From Luscinia megarhynchos (Eukaryota; Chordata; Aves; Passeriformes; Turdidae), in assembly GCA_034336665.1 (NCBI GenBank), contig CM067568.1:44992770-45056769 (forward strand): DNA of 64,000 nt. The letters are read 5' to 3'. Made by a program: the position numbers and the translations under genes. Below, in pieces: positions 29,001 through 44,000 of this stretch. Under the pieces are notes generated by a model that made no database searches, was not told the DNA's origin, and saw only the letters and a list, made by a program, of their open reading frames with translations. Every line of letters begins with the position of its first letter. Positions within the stretch are counted from its first letter, which is position 1.

Positions 29001-32000
29001 CCCTGTCTCATATAATGGTGACTTGAAAAGACAAATGCCATCAAAACAGACCTTTTGGGAGAGTACCAGAGTTCCATTCTTTGGTTGACTCAAGTTTAGA
29101 CCAAAGAGGACATTGTGGAAAAAACTGAGCTCAACAACCCACATGAGCTTTCTAAAAGTGGAAACATTTTCAGATGTACATGTATACATTTCTTTCTCAA
29201 AATGTATTAATTGCTCCAATGTAACTTAAAATATCACCTGTTTCTGTAAGTGGCTTTTTAAAATTTTATCATCCCTATAATTTGTTACATTGCCATAATA
29301 ACATTTAACTGAAACTTTTTTCATTCATTTTAGGAGCTCCGTTAGCTTTTACTCATTCTCCTGGCTGCATGTTCATTACCGACTTAAAGAATGACAATGT
29401 CACACCCTCGGGAGGAGTCCCACAGGTCCACTGCATCTCTCAAGATCCTCTGCATTTCAGTATTGTGTCAGAAGAAGCTGCCCAAAAGATAAAGGCTCTA
29501 GAGACCCTAATTGGAATAGATCCAGGTATAAACAAAAACTGTCTCCCTTTAGGTGGATTTCGTTATGAGGTAGATACCACCTATCCTGTCCTTTTTAGAT
29601 ATTTTACACAGTAAGAATCTAAAGGTGATTTTAAGAATATTTTATGGAATACAGTGAGTTTATATAACTAGGTCTTATAATTTCTGTTACTGTAGTTAAT
29701 ATCAGAGTCTGACCAAAATCATTCTTTGTGGGTAATGGAATATCTGATCTTGATGTCTGTATGCTCCCAAAGTACAAAGAAGCAGACTGGAGAGTCCACA
29801 GGGAATAAGAACTGTTACTGAGTAAAACTGAAATTGGTATGTGAAGTACAGAGCTCCTCAGCTTGCTGCTAACAGCTACATGGGTATTCACTACGGAGTA
29901 AATAGCACTTTTCATTACATATATTCATGACTACTGTCATCCTACCACAAAATTCTAGTAGTTGCATGTGTTTTTCAAACACCACTCTCTGAATTGTATT
30001 AATTTCTGCTGACATATCCATCACTGAGGTGTTGTGTGATGGATCAGAGTGACCAGGTCACCACAGAAGGCTGAGCAGTGGGGCTGTGTGCGTGCAAGGA
30101 AGAAGGGGAAATAAAGACAAACTGAGCAGTGCAGCCATTCCTAAAATACACACTGAGTTAGTCCCCTCTGGCTGCTGTAAAGTCTGAGCTCAGTGTGCCA
30201 TAAATTTTCTGAAATCCTCTGTAGGCAGTAGTGGAAAACAGCTTACACCCAGCACTCCCAAGCTCCGGGTTTGGGCTGTGTGCATGCATTTGGGTCTGTT
30301 TATTTTTACTCACAAGGCCTCTCCTTTCCCACTCTCTGGAGCTGGCTTGGCATGTTGCCACACTCTGCAGAAATGCAGGACCTAACTTAAGAGTTAGCTC
30401 ATTTTATTGCTAAAGGAGAATACAGTACTCTGTCTCAGTTAATATACCCCACTCCTCTGAGACTTGTATTCTTCCTATGTTAGCTTTAAGTTTTCTGAAC
30501 TTTTTTCTCTTTCAATTATCTGTGTATTGCCTGTATGTTACTTAGGAGGAACAGAGGGAGAAATGCCAAAGGGGAAATTGAGGGCAAAAAGAGGAAAATG
30601 TGGGGGTGAGGGGAGCAAGAAGGATGAAGATATGGGGACACTGGAAAACAACAGTGAAGACTTGCCACTATAAGCCCATCATGCTGGTACTCATGGTTTT
30701 CTTGAGTGCTAGAAAATTGAAAGAACTGAGCTGTGAACATTTTTTCCAAGTGACAGGGAAGGAACATGGGATAGGAAGTTTTGAACAATGAAAGCCATAC
30801 ACAGGTAATTGTGTTACCTATTTAGGGACTGACCCATGAGAAAAGACTTCTGTTAATATTCACCTGTTTCTCAAGGTCTGATAATGTGGTTCTCTCTGCT
30901 ACATGAAGTGTTGCAAGAACTTCTAGTAGCCACCTGGATACCTGTATTAATTGAGTTTATGAAGTCCCCAGGTAACTTACAATGCCTCTGAAACCTCACT
31001 TCTGAGGTTAATGATTTCATTAAGGGAAATTTATTTGGGAATTAGCTCTTCCCGAAGAGGTTGGAGTTAAATAGAGACAAAGGACCAGCTTACACATCTG
31101 AAGTCTGCATCAGAACTTTTGTAATGTCTGGGATGCTTGAGCTGCAATCTAGTTTCAGTAGCTAAACATGGTCTAGCAGGACTGTCAAAGGAAAACAGAG
31201 GGCCAAAGGAAAGGAAACAATATGCAGTAAGCTCTCAGAACAAGCTATTTACACTTATACCTAGAAATGCTATGTATAATAATTTTCAAAAGCCAACATT
31301 CTTAACCTGGAAGCACAGCCTTCATTACTCATATCCTACATCTTCTTAGGTTTCCTGAGGAAATTACCCCAATTCCTGCCTTTACCAGAGGTTTTTCTCT
31401 CTCTTTTTTTTTTTTTTTAAACCCATTTTATGTCACTAAAATATGTACTTTCACCTGGTGGGAAACTTCCAAAAGAGAATGACAGATTGAAAAACCTGTC
31501 TTTCGAACCTCTTGTCTAGGAGAGCGGGGCATAAGGCACCTGCAGCGGCAGGGAGAGCTGCTGGGGGCCAGCCTGGCCATGTCCCACGCGGGCTCCGTGC
31601 TGATCACCACGGGATTCCCCACCCACTTCAGCCACCAGCCCCCCGAGGAGAACGACGGCCCCCCGGGAGCCCTGGCCATTGCAGCTATGCTGCAGGCCTT
31701 GGAGAAACAGGTTGCCATAGTTACAGATCAGAGAGCCATGGATCTGAATAAAAGGATTATTGAAGAAGCTGTTCAACTAGGTAAGAGATACGGGGTTTTG
31801 CAGTTTTTATCTTGCTAATTCGTGCCAAGGTTTGCTTCAGTTTTGTTCTGTCACTTAGTACAGAACTTTTCCCCAGAGAATTAATCAGAATTCATCCTCT
31901 AAACTCTGCTCATCATTGCTACGATGGCATTTTGATAACCTAGCTGGCATCAAGTTAATGTACATGTCTGGCTACTGATTCTGGATGAGTTGCTTGTGAT

Positions 32001-35000
32001 AAATTCTGGATGTCTGTTCTTATTCTTTGTCCTGAGGTAGACCTTTTCTACCTCAAGGTCCCATTTGGCAGCATATACATCTAAAGTTTAAATTAAAGTA
32101 AGGATATAGGGAGCTCATCAAGAACTGTGTAAAGACCTTGAATTCTTACCATTCCAACAATTTTGCGTTCTTTATTTTTTTTTACGTTACTCAAAGATGT
32201 ATCAAAAATACAAAGTATGTAGTATCTAAATTTCATTTTGCTTTCCTGTAGGAATCCTGAAGAAACCCATCCCTCTACTGAGTTATCAAAGGGAAAATGC
32301 TGATTCAGCTTTAATGTTTTTGTGTGAGGATGGGAATCCTGGAAGACCTAGGTATGTGTATTCAGTTTTTGAGAATTGGTCACATCTCTACTGTGCAAGA
32401 TTATAATAAAAATAAGGACCATGAAGGCACAATGGCTGCAAGTAAATCCTTAAGACTTTGAATACACACAACAGACTTTGAAGCAAAACAATGTTATTGG
32501 AGCATACAGAGAATACAGAATTCCACATTATTCTGCAATTATGCACTTCTGGAGTACAAAAAAGAAGCAATTCTTCATATATCAATAGTTCTTTTCCTTC
32601 AAAGAATTTCTAAAATATTTTCAGCTCTTATTCCATAAGTATATATAACACACTATATATTATTTTACCAATTTTTATATCACTGAGAAGATAAAAAAAT
32701 ATATATCAAAATCGGTGAAAGAGCTAAGACAACAGTTGTGCATTTTCTAGAGTTTTAGCTCTAGTCTGACAGTGAGGAAATCTGATCTGGCAATAAAATG
32801 TCATGTATTTGTAATGGTGTGATTAGGGTAAATGCACTGGAGAAGCTCTATGCTCATTTCATTACTTATCATGAAACTTAAATTTTCTTGAAGTAGGCAT
32901 ACATTGCTCTTTTTTATTGATCTTTCCATGTAAAGTATTTTAATGTAGTGCCCTCAGTTTGCATTCTTTAATAAAAAGGCCTTTCACCCTGGTATTAGCT
33001 TCATTAACTGACTGAATTCCCATTTCTTTCCACAGTGTGTACTGTAATAGATACAGTCTTCATTTTTTATGTGTTGTTTTAAAAATGTATTTTATAGCTG
33101 TGCTGAACAGAAGTACAGGCAGATTCTATTTAAATTGGTCCCTTAGTCCCAAAAAGCTGAAGTATTTTTTTAAGTAGACAACTAACCTGCTAAAGGTCTC
33201 TGGAATCACTGTAGATACTCACCCACAAGAACATTAAGTAATTCAGCACAATTAGTAACCTCTTGACAGTAAAATCAGACAAACAGAAGCAAAATAACTT
33301 AATTCTAACATACAGTATCAGAACTGAGTACTATAGTTCTACTTAAAATGTGGGACAGCTGCAGTACATCTGTCTACTTTCATAACCAGCAAAACAGCCA
33401 TTAAAAAACAAGTCCCCAAATCTAAAGACTCAAACCCAAATATTGTCTAACTAGAAACAGATTAATATTTGCCAAGTAATGCAATTTAAGCAGAGAATGT
33501 ATTTGCTCTAACAAGGATTAGAAGATCATTAGTTTTCTACTTTTTTGTTTTCTTTGAGTACACTTACAGAGACTAATATTTTACAAGATGCCATCTGCTT
33601 TAGTGTGAAACAGAGCCAGGCCAGATGGCTGACCCAAAGGATTGCTGGCTAGGAGGACTGCAGGAACTTCTCCATTTCTTGGTAGCAAATGTGGTTTGGA
33701 GGAGCTGCACTAAAGCTATTTTAAAAACCCTGAACTAACCTTTGAAAAAAACACCATAGACAGCTGTATTCAGAAACAGCAAAACAAGTCACATCCAAGT
33801 TTTACCTTGAATCCCTAATAGTCAAAAAATAGAACCAAGCATAAGCAGCCAACAGAAGAATTTTTCATGTGAAAATCACAGGTTTGACTTCTCCCCTCTG
33901 TTTTTTCACTCACCTCTGACCAGATTTGATCACCTGGTAGCAATAGAGCGTGCTGGGATGGCTGCTGATGGCAATTATTACAATGCCAGAAAAGTTAACA
34001 TTAAACATCTCGTGGATCCCATAGATGAACTATTTTTAGCTGCACAAACCATTCCAGGAGTCACAACAACAGGTAAGCATGAGTTTGTGTGATAGTCTCA
34101 GAAGCAGGAGAAGCACAGAGCAGGAACTCTTACTGGTAGTGAAGAGGAGCAGGAGACAGGTGCTGAGTGGCTGCTTTCAGGCTACAGCTGTTTGTCATGA
34201 TTGGCTTTGAAGACACCGTTGCTGGAGAAAAACTACAAGTTTCTATTGAAGAATTCTCACAGCCATAAAAAAAAAAGGATTTTATTTCAAAGTTATTTAA
34301 GGATAAAAAAGCAAGACCAGATGTATAATCTATACATAAGTGTATGTACATACACTCTAAGTGGAGTTTTTATAGTGACTTTATTTTTTTTTTTTGTGTT
34401 GAAGGCAACATAGAACATAAATGGTTGTTGGATGGTAACATTACTTATTGAAGTATTGGTTTTGTGACTATTACACCTAAGTTAAAACAGCAGTCTAGAT
34501 AGAATCTTTGTTTATATTGTCTTTAGCAGTACATTCCTTTACACAGGGGTTACTATTAAAATAGTGCCTTCTCCAACAAAATATGTGGAATACCTTGTCC
34601 TTCCCACCAAAACAACATTGGCCTTTGCTAATACCTCTAATGAAAATGCTTTTGTCAATGTGCTGCTCCTCTCTTTAGGCAATAAACTTCTTTTTCTTTT
34701 CTGTGTCTGGTTTTGAAAACATATGCCATAGACTACTGTACAACATCTTTGTACAATCAAATGCTTCCTGCTACCATATGTGACCCAAATGAGAGTTTTG
34801 GAGATATATAATCTGTGTAAAGATCAAAATTAAATTAGAAATAAATACCCATGCCAGACTGATTTCTGATGTCTGCTGATTTAGCTTTTTTCTTCTTATA
34901 GTGCTCTTGGACTGGCTCCTAGGTATTACCAAAAGCATGGGAACTTTGGCTTCTCAGTTTTGTTGTTTTTCAAATGTTTCCACAGAATTTAGATGGTGCA

Positions 35001-38000
35001 TAGTCTGATTTCTCTGTATTGGTATCATTTAAAAGCTGTATAGCCAAGGACTTGACATGGTATTTTTTTATTATTGTAATATTTGCAATACTTTGTATTT
35101 AGATTTAATTTGTGTTTTCTTCTATCCATAAGATGTACCTTCCAACATTCAAAAGGAAGCACTCTAGATGGCACTGTCTTGGCAATCTCAACAGAGGACA
35201 AAGATTAACTGAATAAGTATAGGAAGAGCTCTATTTTGTAGAGATGTCTAGCAAAATGCCTCAGAGCTTTATCTGCTGCTGTTAGTTTCAACTCCTGTCC
35301 CTGATTTTAGGTTGTTGGTACAAGAATTTGGTCTCTCCAGCTACTTACATAGCATCACAACCTGATTCCTTTAGTAAAAATACCCTGATCATTTCAAATA
35401 TCTCCCACAGCCCCTCAAAGTATATTATTCATTTGCTGGAGTTTGGAAAGCTCTGCCAGCTGAGAATTTGAATCTATTCAGCAGAATGTAGTTTGTTTCG
35501 AACATTCTCTGAATATTCAAATATACTATGAAATGTCATTAATAAAAAATACCACAGGCTTGTGAAAAAGAAGAGAAGCAGTTATTCAGATTCATATGTC
35601 TCAGTGCTGTGAACTTTCTCTAAAGAGATTTCTGCATAGAAAATGATCTAACAAGTCAGAGGCTTCAAAGGACAATGAAGGGATCTGCTCTGGTCTCCCA
35701 TGGCATTTGTGTACGTGGATATTCTGCTCTGAAATATTCTTATATTGGAGAATTCTTACATTGTCTCTTACCTAGTTAACCTTTCTTGTTTTGCTTATCA
35801 CCTAATTTTTTTGTGTGTTATTTTAATTGGGTAGCAGTTTCTTGGGTTGGATGTTGGGGTTTTCAATGTGTTTCTGCAAAGTCAAGTTTAACTTAGCCAC
35901 TGTGTCCTTGGTGTTTTGTCTCCCATTACTGGTAGCAATGTGTTGCTCCTGCTGAGGATAAATTTTTTTCTGGTGGGCTATCTTCAACTTTCTTTATGGT
36001 CATGGTAGAAATTTGGAGTCATATGACTAGTTTCAAAATAAATGCAAATATTGTACAGAATTAGGGTGGAGTATTTGAATAACCTTATAGGCTAGAATAC
36101 AGAAGGATCAAGTTTTCAGCCTACAGAAGTTCTTTATATAGTGTGCACTGTGTCAGTAGGTGGAGAGGGGAAATGTCAGAACATTTGTTACATGCTGATT
36201 AATTACTGACAAGTGTTGCATTTAAAGCAATATTTGTGTTTTGAAAAAAAATCTGATCTGGTAGTTTGACCACAGACAAAACATGAGCAGTGCCTACAAC
36301 TGTATGGATACTGACATCCTAAAAACTCAGGAAGTGAGGAGCAGCCTTGAGGAATTCACAGAGTAAGAAGACATGAAGGACTGAGTTTGGAAGGGACTCA
36401 TTTTCCACATAAGACTGAAGATTAAGATTAAGACATGTTACTGAAGCCACATATTATTTTTTTCTAGTGTCATACAATTGACATAGCTATATGCTATTTA
36501 TGTAGGAGCTAATTAAAAGCTTTCCAAAGTACGGCATGAAAAAATGGGGTCACACATTTTCCTTTCATACAAAAGATTTTTAGCACAGACACTGATGTCT
36601 CCTGCATATTTCATGAATGTAGTTTCAGAAAACAATGTAGTCAGTGGGAACTTGCATGGAAGATCCAGCAGAACTATTTTTCCTTTCCCTGGAAAGAAAT
36701 TGGGCCTTTAGAAGAGGATTCATCTTGCCTATTTTCAGACATCTATATTTGAGATGTCTGCCTGGGGGTAAGATGAACTGAATGTGTGAAGGGAGTGTTT
36801 CTTTCTGCTGACTTTAAAAGGCAGTGTAGCTGACTGGCTCATGTGTGGATGGCTGTGTTTGCACAGGTGAATTTCACCCTGGACATATGCAGTGAAATAA
36901 ATTTCTCTGGCAATGTTTGGAGGAAGAAGAAAGCAGACGGGACAGGAGACTTTTCAGTGGGGTGTTCTTTTCCTCCCAGAGTCACACAAATGGGATCCTT
37001 CCACAGCAATAGATCTACTAATTTTGAAGCCATCCTGGTGACAGGACTCCCACAAAGATAGGAAAAACAAAGGCAGAAGTGATAGAAAAAGCCCTGAGCA
37101 ATGGTTATATTGACTATATATAGTCAAAGAAACTTTTGGTTATCTTCATGGGACAAGAATATTGAGAGTAAAAATTTTAATTTTGAGTATAATAGAAATC
37201 AGAATATTGTGTGTGATTCTTACAAAGCAGTAGAACTTCCATATTTATACATGAGGATAGAAGCACCAGGATTATATCAATACCTGTTTGAAAAGTACTA
37301 CCCATAAAGTGATTTTTGAAAGCACCATTAACTCCCAATGGTGAAATAAATGTGAGCAGATTATTAAAGCAGATAAAAAAGAATAGCTGTTCCATAGCAA
37401 ATCCTTTTATGTAAGCTATGTGTCACTCAGTTATGCCCCACTTGACTGGATAGACTTAGGATTCAAATAAAAAATTGCTGCTGAGAAATAACTTTCCATT
37501 TCACCTAAAGAAGAAATTTGCTACAGACACATGAGATATTTATGCAGTTACTAAAAGTGTTAAATTTACCAGTTTTCAGGACTTGAAGTGTAAATTATAA
37601 ATATTGTAATTTCTCTTCTGTAACACATGCTATGCATTAGAGCACAGTCACATTTAAAATTCAAATCTGATACAGTGAGGACTTGGAGCTTTTCGCTGTT
37701 CTGTTTCACAGACACAGTCTAGGATTTTTCTGTAAAATCTTCATATTGAAGAAGATGCCATTCAGACTAACAGATGAAAGAGAAGTTTTAATTTCCAACT
37801 AAATAGTAATGATAATTTATTATAAATAATAAATAATTTTAATGATTTTACATATTGTTAAGAGACTAGAGGTACTGCTAGTTTGTATGTTACCGTCATC
37901 TCCAGATATCTAAATTACATCTGACAACTTTGTCTCAATTTAGGGTTGCCTAGAATTTTCCTCAAATTGCATAGATCCCACTGATTTCACTAAAATCACT

Positions 38001-41000
38001 AAGACAAATACACAGTATTTCTATTTGTGTGATAAAAATCAAGGCCCCACATCCAGTATCTAAGAAAATTTTAAAAAATAAAGATTAGCTATGTTTTTGG
38101 TAAGTGACTGTGAAGAATGAAAACAGTAATAGTATACAGGGCTGGGCTTTTTGTGTACTGCACCACATTAGTGATCTGTATCAAACACATGGGCAGTGCA
38201 GTCAGGCCTGCTTCTGCCCAAATCCTTATGTATATTTTCCCTTGTCTTTCTGCAATAATTGTTATTTCTATTCTCTTTTTTAATTAAAGCTTGTAACAAG
38301 CCAAAGTTTTCTATGCTTGCTTTATCATAGAATTGTTGGCTGATTTCTCAGGTTTGTTTGGGTTTAATTTTTTATCTGCTTTCTTTATTTGTGCTGATGT
38401 ACTTCTGATAACATTATATAGAATATTCATGTAACGCCTTCAATAAGCAAAGTTTATTGTCTTGATTCTGTCTGCAGTTCACAACCACTTAATAATTTTG
38501 ATTTCTTTTGCATGCACACCATGTACAGTGTACATTGTATGCATAAACTTAGAGGTTGGCATGTAATAGATGATGCTTTCAGCTATTTCATTCACAGTCT
38601 TCTGGTTTTAGGTGCTGTGGATGTAAAAGGGTAAACCATCTCATATGGAGCTATGAACTATCACAGCTACTGTTGGGAAAGAAACAGGATGTTTTCTAAA
38701 GGGATTGTCAGTTATATGCTATGTTCATACTCATTTTGTTTTTTCTCTTTTATAAAGGTGTTGGAGATGGAGGAAACGAATTAGGAATGGGCAAAGTAAA
38801 AGATGCTGTAAAGAAGCACATAAAAAATGGAGATGTCATAGCTTGTGATGTTGAAGCTGACTTTACTGTCGTAGCTGGTAAGGGAGTTTTTGGTGGGGTG
38901 GGAGAGTAGCTGATGTTTGAGAATAGAACTGACAAGAAAACATTTGTCTTTCCAAGTGACTTTTATTGGCTCTTTCCAAGTCATCCTCAGCAAACTGATC
39001 TGTCTCTGTATTATGTACATTTTCTGCAGAGTTAAGCACCTATTGCTTCAGAGGAACTGGCTGAAAATTGAGAAAAGTTCCATGAACAAAGTGCACTTAA
39101 TAGGAAATAGCTGGGCAAATCCTGAGTATTCTTGAAAAATCACACGTTATGTAAAATCCTAGAACCATAGAATCCTAGAATGGTTTGGGTTGGAAGGGAC
39201 CTTAGAGATTGTCTAGTTCCTACTAGCTCACCTGCCATGGACAGAAAACCTTCCACTAGACCAGGTTACTCAATAACAAATATTAATAAGGAAGACTGCA
39301 GAAGTGATCTGTGTGGGAATTAAAATGTCTGTGCACATGCAAATTTTCGATATAATTGATAAACTTCTGTTTAGAGTGTGTCCCCATCAGGCATGAATTA
39401 GTCATATTGCCCCTTTACAAAGACTTAAGTTCTTTCAATAATCACTCAAGGAATAATATATGTTCTTAATTTTCTTGATGTTTCAACAAAAGTTGAATGT
39501 TATAGTTAAAATTCTCTTTTGCACCATCATGAGGTAAAATTCACAGCGAGATGTTCAGCAGGGACCAAGTTGTAAACTGGATGGTCCGTGTTGTCCTCGG
39601 GCTCAGGTTCCTCCGTTCAGGTATCTGTGACACCTGTGGACACTCGGCAGCCGGTTTGTGCAGTTCGGTGTGACAGTGGCACTCTTTGCAGGGGTCTCTA
39701 ACTGGGGTGGCTACGCCATCGCCTGCGCTCTGTCGGTGCTGCGCTGCTGTGACACCCACGAGCGCTACCTGCGCAGGGCCGTCGGCTTCCCGCGCACGCC
39801 CCGCCCGGGGCTCTGGCTGCCGGCGCTCCCGTCCGTCGCCAAGGTAATTCCTGTGCCGGGGGACTGGTCGTCACACGGCAGGGGAGTGCCCTCCAGCTGC
39901 TGAATCCTGCTCTGGCGCAATGCCTCACCTCACCAAGGTCTTTGGGCACTTGTGGGGATTCCTTGGGAAGGAGCAGCCACACTGTCCTTAGACTGTTTTC
40001 CACAAAGGATTCAAGACTGATTGTAAATAAAAGTCGGATGCGTTCCTGTCTTGTAGCTTCAAGCCGAAGACAGTGCTACAATTTTATGGGCAATGCAGGA
40101 TATCCTTGTATTGAGATACAGTGATTGAAATTCCCTATTTGCTTCCTTAGCATCATCCATGATTTTATAACCCTCTGTTGTAGTGTCCTTTAGATGTCTG
40201 CTTCCAACATCCAAAGTCACAGTTCTTATGCAGTAGCCAGTTCATACTTCTGATCTTTGTGCCTTACATCTGCTCTTTCCACCTTTTCTAGTTTGCTGGA
40301 GCCTTTCTACAGTTAGTTTTGCATGTTTCTAAATTAAAGTTGGAGAAAAACTTGTACATGAATATTTTTAAATGTGTTTTGACTAATGCAGCTCTGTACA
40401 GTGTGATATTCTGGGAATGCAAAGGTTTCAGACTGAGAAAAAGTAAAATAACTGAGAGGGGTGAGAAATAACTGTGATCTGTGCTCATCCTGCTAGCACG
40501 TGCCTCTATTTTTAACTTGGCAATGGTTTTAAAAAAAAATCTGTCTATTTATACACACACACTTAATGATTGAATAAGATTTTTTCTACAACTTTGCAAT
40601 AAATTAGGAACTTCAAAACTCAGCTTTATTAACAGAGTACCTCTACAGAGATTTGGACAAACCCATTAAGAGTGTGACCTCCAAGAATGCTAAGCAAAAT
40701 GCAATCCCTCTACCATATCTGCAGCCCAAAACAAAGAAGTTTTTCTCCTGAGATGACAGGACATTCTGCATGAAATTCCAACAAAGTAACTTTTAAGTAT
40801 TTTAGAGTACGTCTCACTAATTTATTTTTTTAATTCTTGCTATCTTAGTTTTTTATCTGAAGGTCATAAAACTGAAACTGATCCCAACATTTGACATAGC
40901 CATATAGCTTAACAAAGCTTACAGCACAGTCTTTTTATAAAATAGATTAATTACTTTTCACTTTTCAAAGTTTTTTCCAGTTGCATCTACTGGGTTTTGA

Positions 41001-44000
41001 CCTTTAAATTAATGCATCCTAAAATGACTATGATCAAAATTCCTGGTAATGAGATACTGTAATTAAATGTTATATTGTGTACAGGAAAACCTTCTTGTTT
41101 TTGTTTTACTAAGCTAAACATCTGGGAATATTAATGATCCAATAATGGGCTAGTGAAAGTACAACAAAATCTATTGAGATAAAATTAATGGAAACAGTTT
41201 TGTGGAGGAGAGAAAATGACAAAATGTCTGACAAGAAAATATGATCTCTTTAATTATAAATCACACAACAATGAACAGTGCAGAAGATTGAATACATCAG
41301 TATTCACAATACTCCATTAGTATAAAAAAATCAGACAATTTATGTTTATATGGCTACTTTCTGCAAAATTCAGCTTCATTTAATGCTATAATAATTACCC
41401 TAGTGAGATAAAGAGCAACACCACACAGATCCGTCTCAGTGATAATATCTGTGATTGTAATTGGAAAGAGAACATTTGAAGGAGTCCCTTAGCACCAGGC
41501 ACCTTTCTTATAATGTGTTTTATTTTTCTTCAAAAATGGCACTTCAATGAATGCTGTAGCTCAGAATTACTAAGTGAAGACTTCCCCTGAAACACCATTA
41601 TTTCCCTGCAGGCTGGTGTTTGAGCAGTGCCAGGATTGTTCTGCCAAACCCCAGAACTGCAGAGCTCTCCCTTCCCACTGCACAGCAAACTAAGATTGTT
41701 CTGAGTCCATGGATGGGCCTTTGCACACATCTTAGTGAGAGATGCTGCAAAGCATTTGTTCTGTGGTGAGAACTGGAGAAACAGGAAACAGCTGGACCTA
41801 AACAATCTTTGCTTACCTTTACCTTTGCTTACCTAATAATTTTATTATGGTATTGGCTTGGTTTTTCACTTCATAGTACTTTTACACCAAAGCAACTGTA
41901 ATGAAATAAATTCATTCATACATATCTAAATGTAGCTAAAGGTAAACATCTTACAGTCAACTCTGCATTTCATTTCATTTCACAAACAGGTTAATATATC
42001 AAGATTTGTTCTTTTACTGAACTCTTTATTAATGGCAACATATTAACTGTATAGTATTTTTTAAAATTATGGCCTATAAGAATATGAATTCTATTATAAA
42101 TATATAAAGATGTGACATATTTTTAGCTTGCTTTGTTAGCTTTGTCATTGAAAAGTAAGTTTTCCCCCTTGAATAAAGCACAAACTAATGAGATATTTTT
42201 CTATTAATTTGATTATTTTTCCAGTTACCCACTCCCAACATAATTATTTATTAAAGAGAGAACTGTGGTCAAATTGCAGCACTGTATGGCTAAGGAAGCA
42301 TGCTATACATTGTATTTGCTTATCAGGCATAGTTATGTAGTATTAAGCAAGCAAACTTTTTTACCTCATATAAGCAGATCAGAGAGCTCTAGTATGTAAA
42401 TATGTAGCATAAACTATTCATATTAGAGATTACATTTTGTGTATTCAATTTAGGTGTCTTGTGGCTGGAGAGATCTCCTTTGCCCTTTTGCATTTAGATA
42501 CACTCAGTGCTAAGAGAAACCTTTGTTGTGCAGAAATATCGGTTATATATATTTGCATTTATGCATATGATCATTCATATTATATAAACTGATGTATTTT
42601 TATAATTTTATAAATTATAAAGTAGCAAACTTTATGCTAGTAAGATAATTTTTTTAAATAGCTGTGTCGCTGCTGACACCATGTAACTGCATGTTTTTCC
42701 TTTGGTAGAAAAACAGAGCATCATTTAATTTTGTTACAGCTAAGAATTAGGGTGTTTTACCAGGAAATAAAAGACAGATCTTTAGAAAGTGCATTGAGAG
42801 AGCAGGTTATAAAATTAAACTGAACTGATCATGCAGGGCATGCTTTACTTCATTCAGAAATGATTCTATTTTGGCCATGTACTGTATTAGATAAAATGCA
42901 ACCATATTGTGTCTCAATTCAGATCTACAGCTACTGTATTCTTTGTGGTTTAGAAGTGTTCCTAAATAAAAAGTCCTAACATTTGATAAGAAAAAATTAG
43001 ATATTTTTATATTATAGTATTTTTTTTCATCATTCATTTGTGTCCAGGAGATAAAGAACTTTGCTAGAGGTTATTGTGTGGTAATGTCAAACAAGAAGTG
43101 TCAAAACCTGGAGAACTCTTTGTCAATCCTACTCTGGTAGGATTGATGCAGTAGCAATTTCCATAGAAATGGAAATGGCACAGCAGACAAAGACAAGAAA
43201 GAGCATTCCTAGTAAAGAAAGGAGGAAAAGACAGATAGGTGTGTGTTTCAAGGTCTTATATAACCTATCACAGGGTTGGTATAGGGGAAGCTAAAAAGTG
43301 ACTAGGTTATTAGTTTGCTTAGATTTTTGTTAACAGAATTCAAGGAATAAATTCTCACTATAGTAAAGGCTAAAAAATAGGAAGTTTTACTGTGTACATT
43401 TCATGACAAATGAAAAGCAGAGCAGTTTATGCCAGACATACATCTACTTGAAACCAGATCTTCAAATTTCACTGTTCCCTGTGTTTTTTTCAGAGCTCAT
43501 TTTATCCCATCTTTTCATTCCACAATGCTAACTGGCCTGTAGTTCACAAAAAAGGATTTTGTTCCCTCTGTGTACTTTTACAGCTCAACTTGGAACATGC
43601 TTTGTTATCTGCTTATATTAGTTAAGCAAGAAAATAACTGTAGTTCTAAACAAAGCATATGCTAGTTCAGAGCATGCCAAGGAAGCACAATTTCCGAGGC
43701 TGTTTTCTCCCTACTCCTTCCCTAAGCAACCAGAATCCTCATAAAAGCAATAATGAAAAGAGAACAGAGGGCCAAAGGCACAGAGAGATCAGAGCAGCTG
43801 CAGGAAAGGAAGGTGAGCGTGCAGCCCATCCAGGTGCTCTCTGTAACCTTTTTTCCTGGTGCATCTTCTTTCCCTTCTGCAGGGAAAATGCAGCTGCAGC
43901 CAGCTGCCTTGCTGGGGAAACCACAGATTGATTTTTGAGATACTTTGGGTGGAGGTTCCTCTGACTCTGATTTGTGCAATATAGGAGCTTGAAACCAGGC

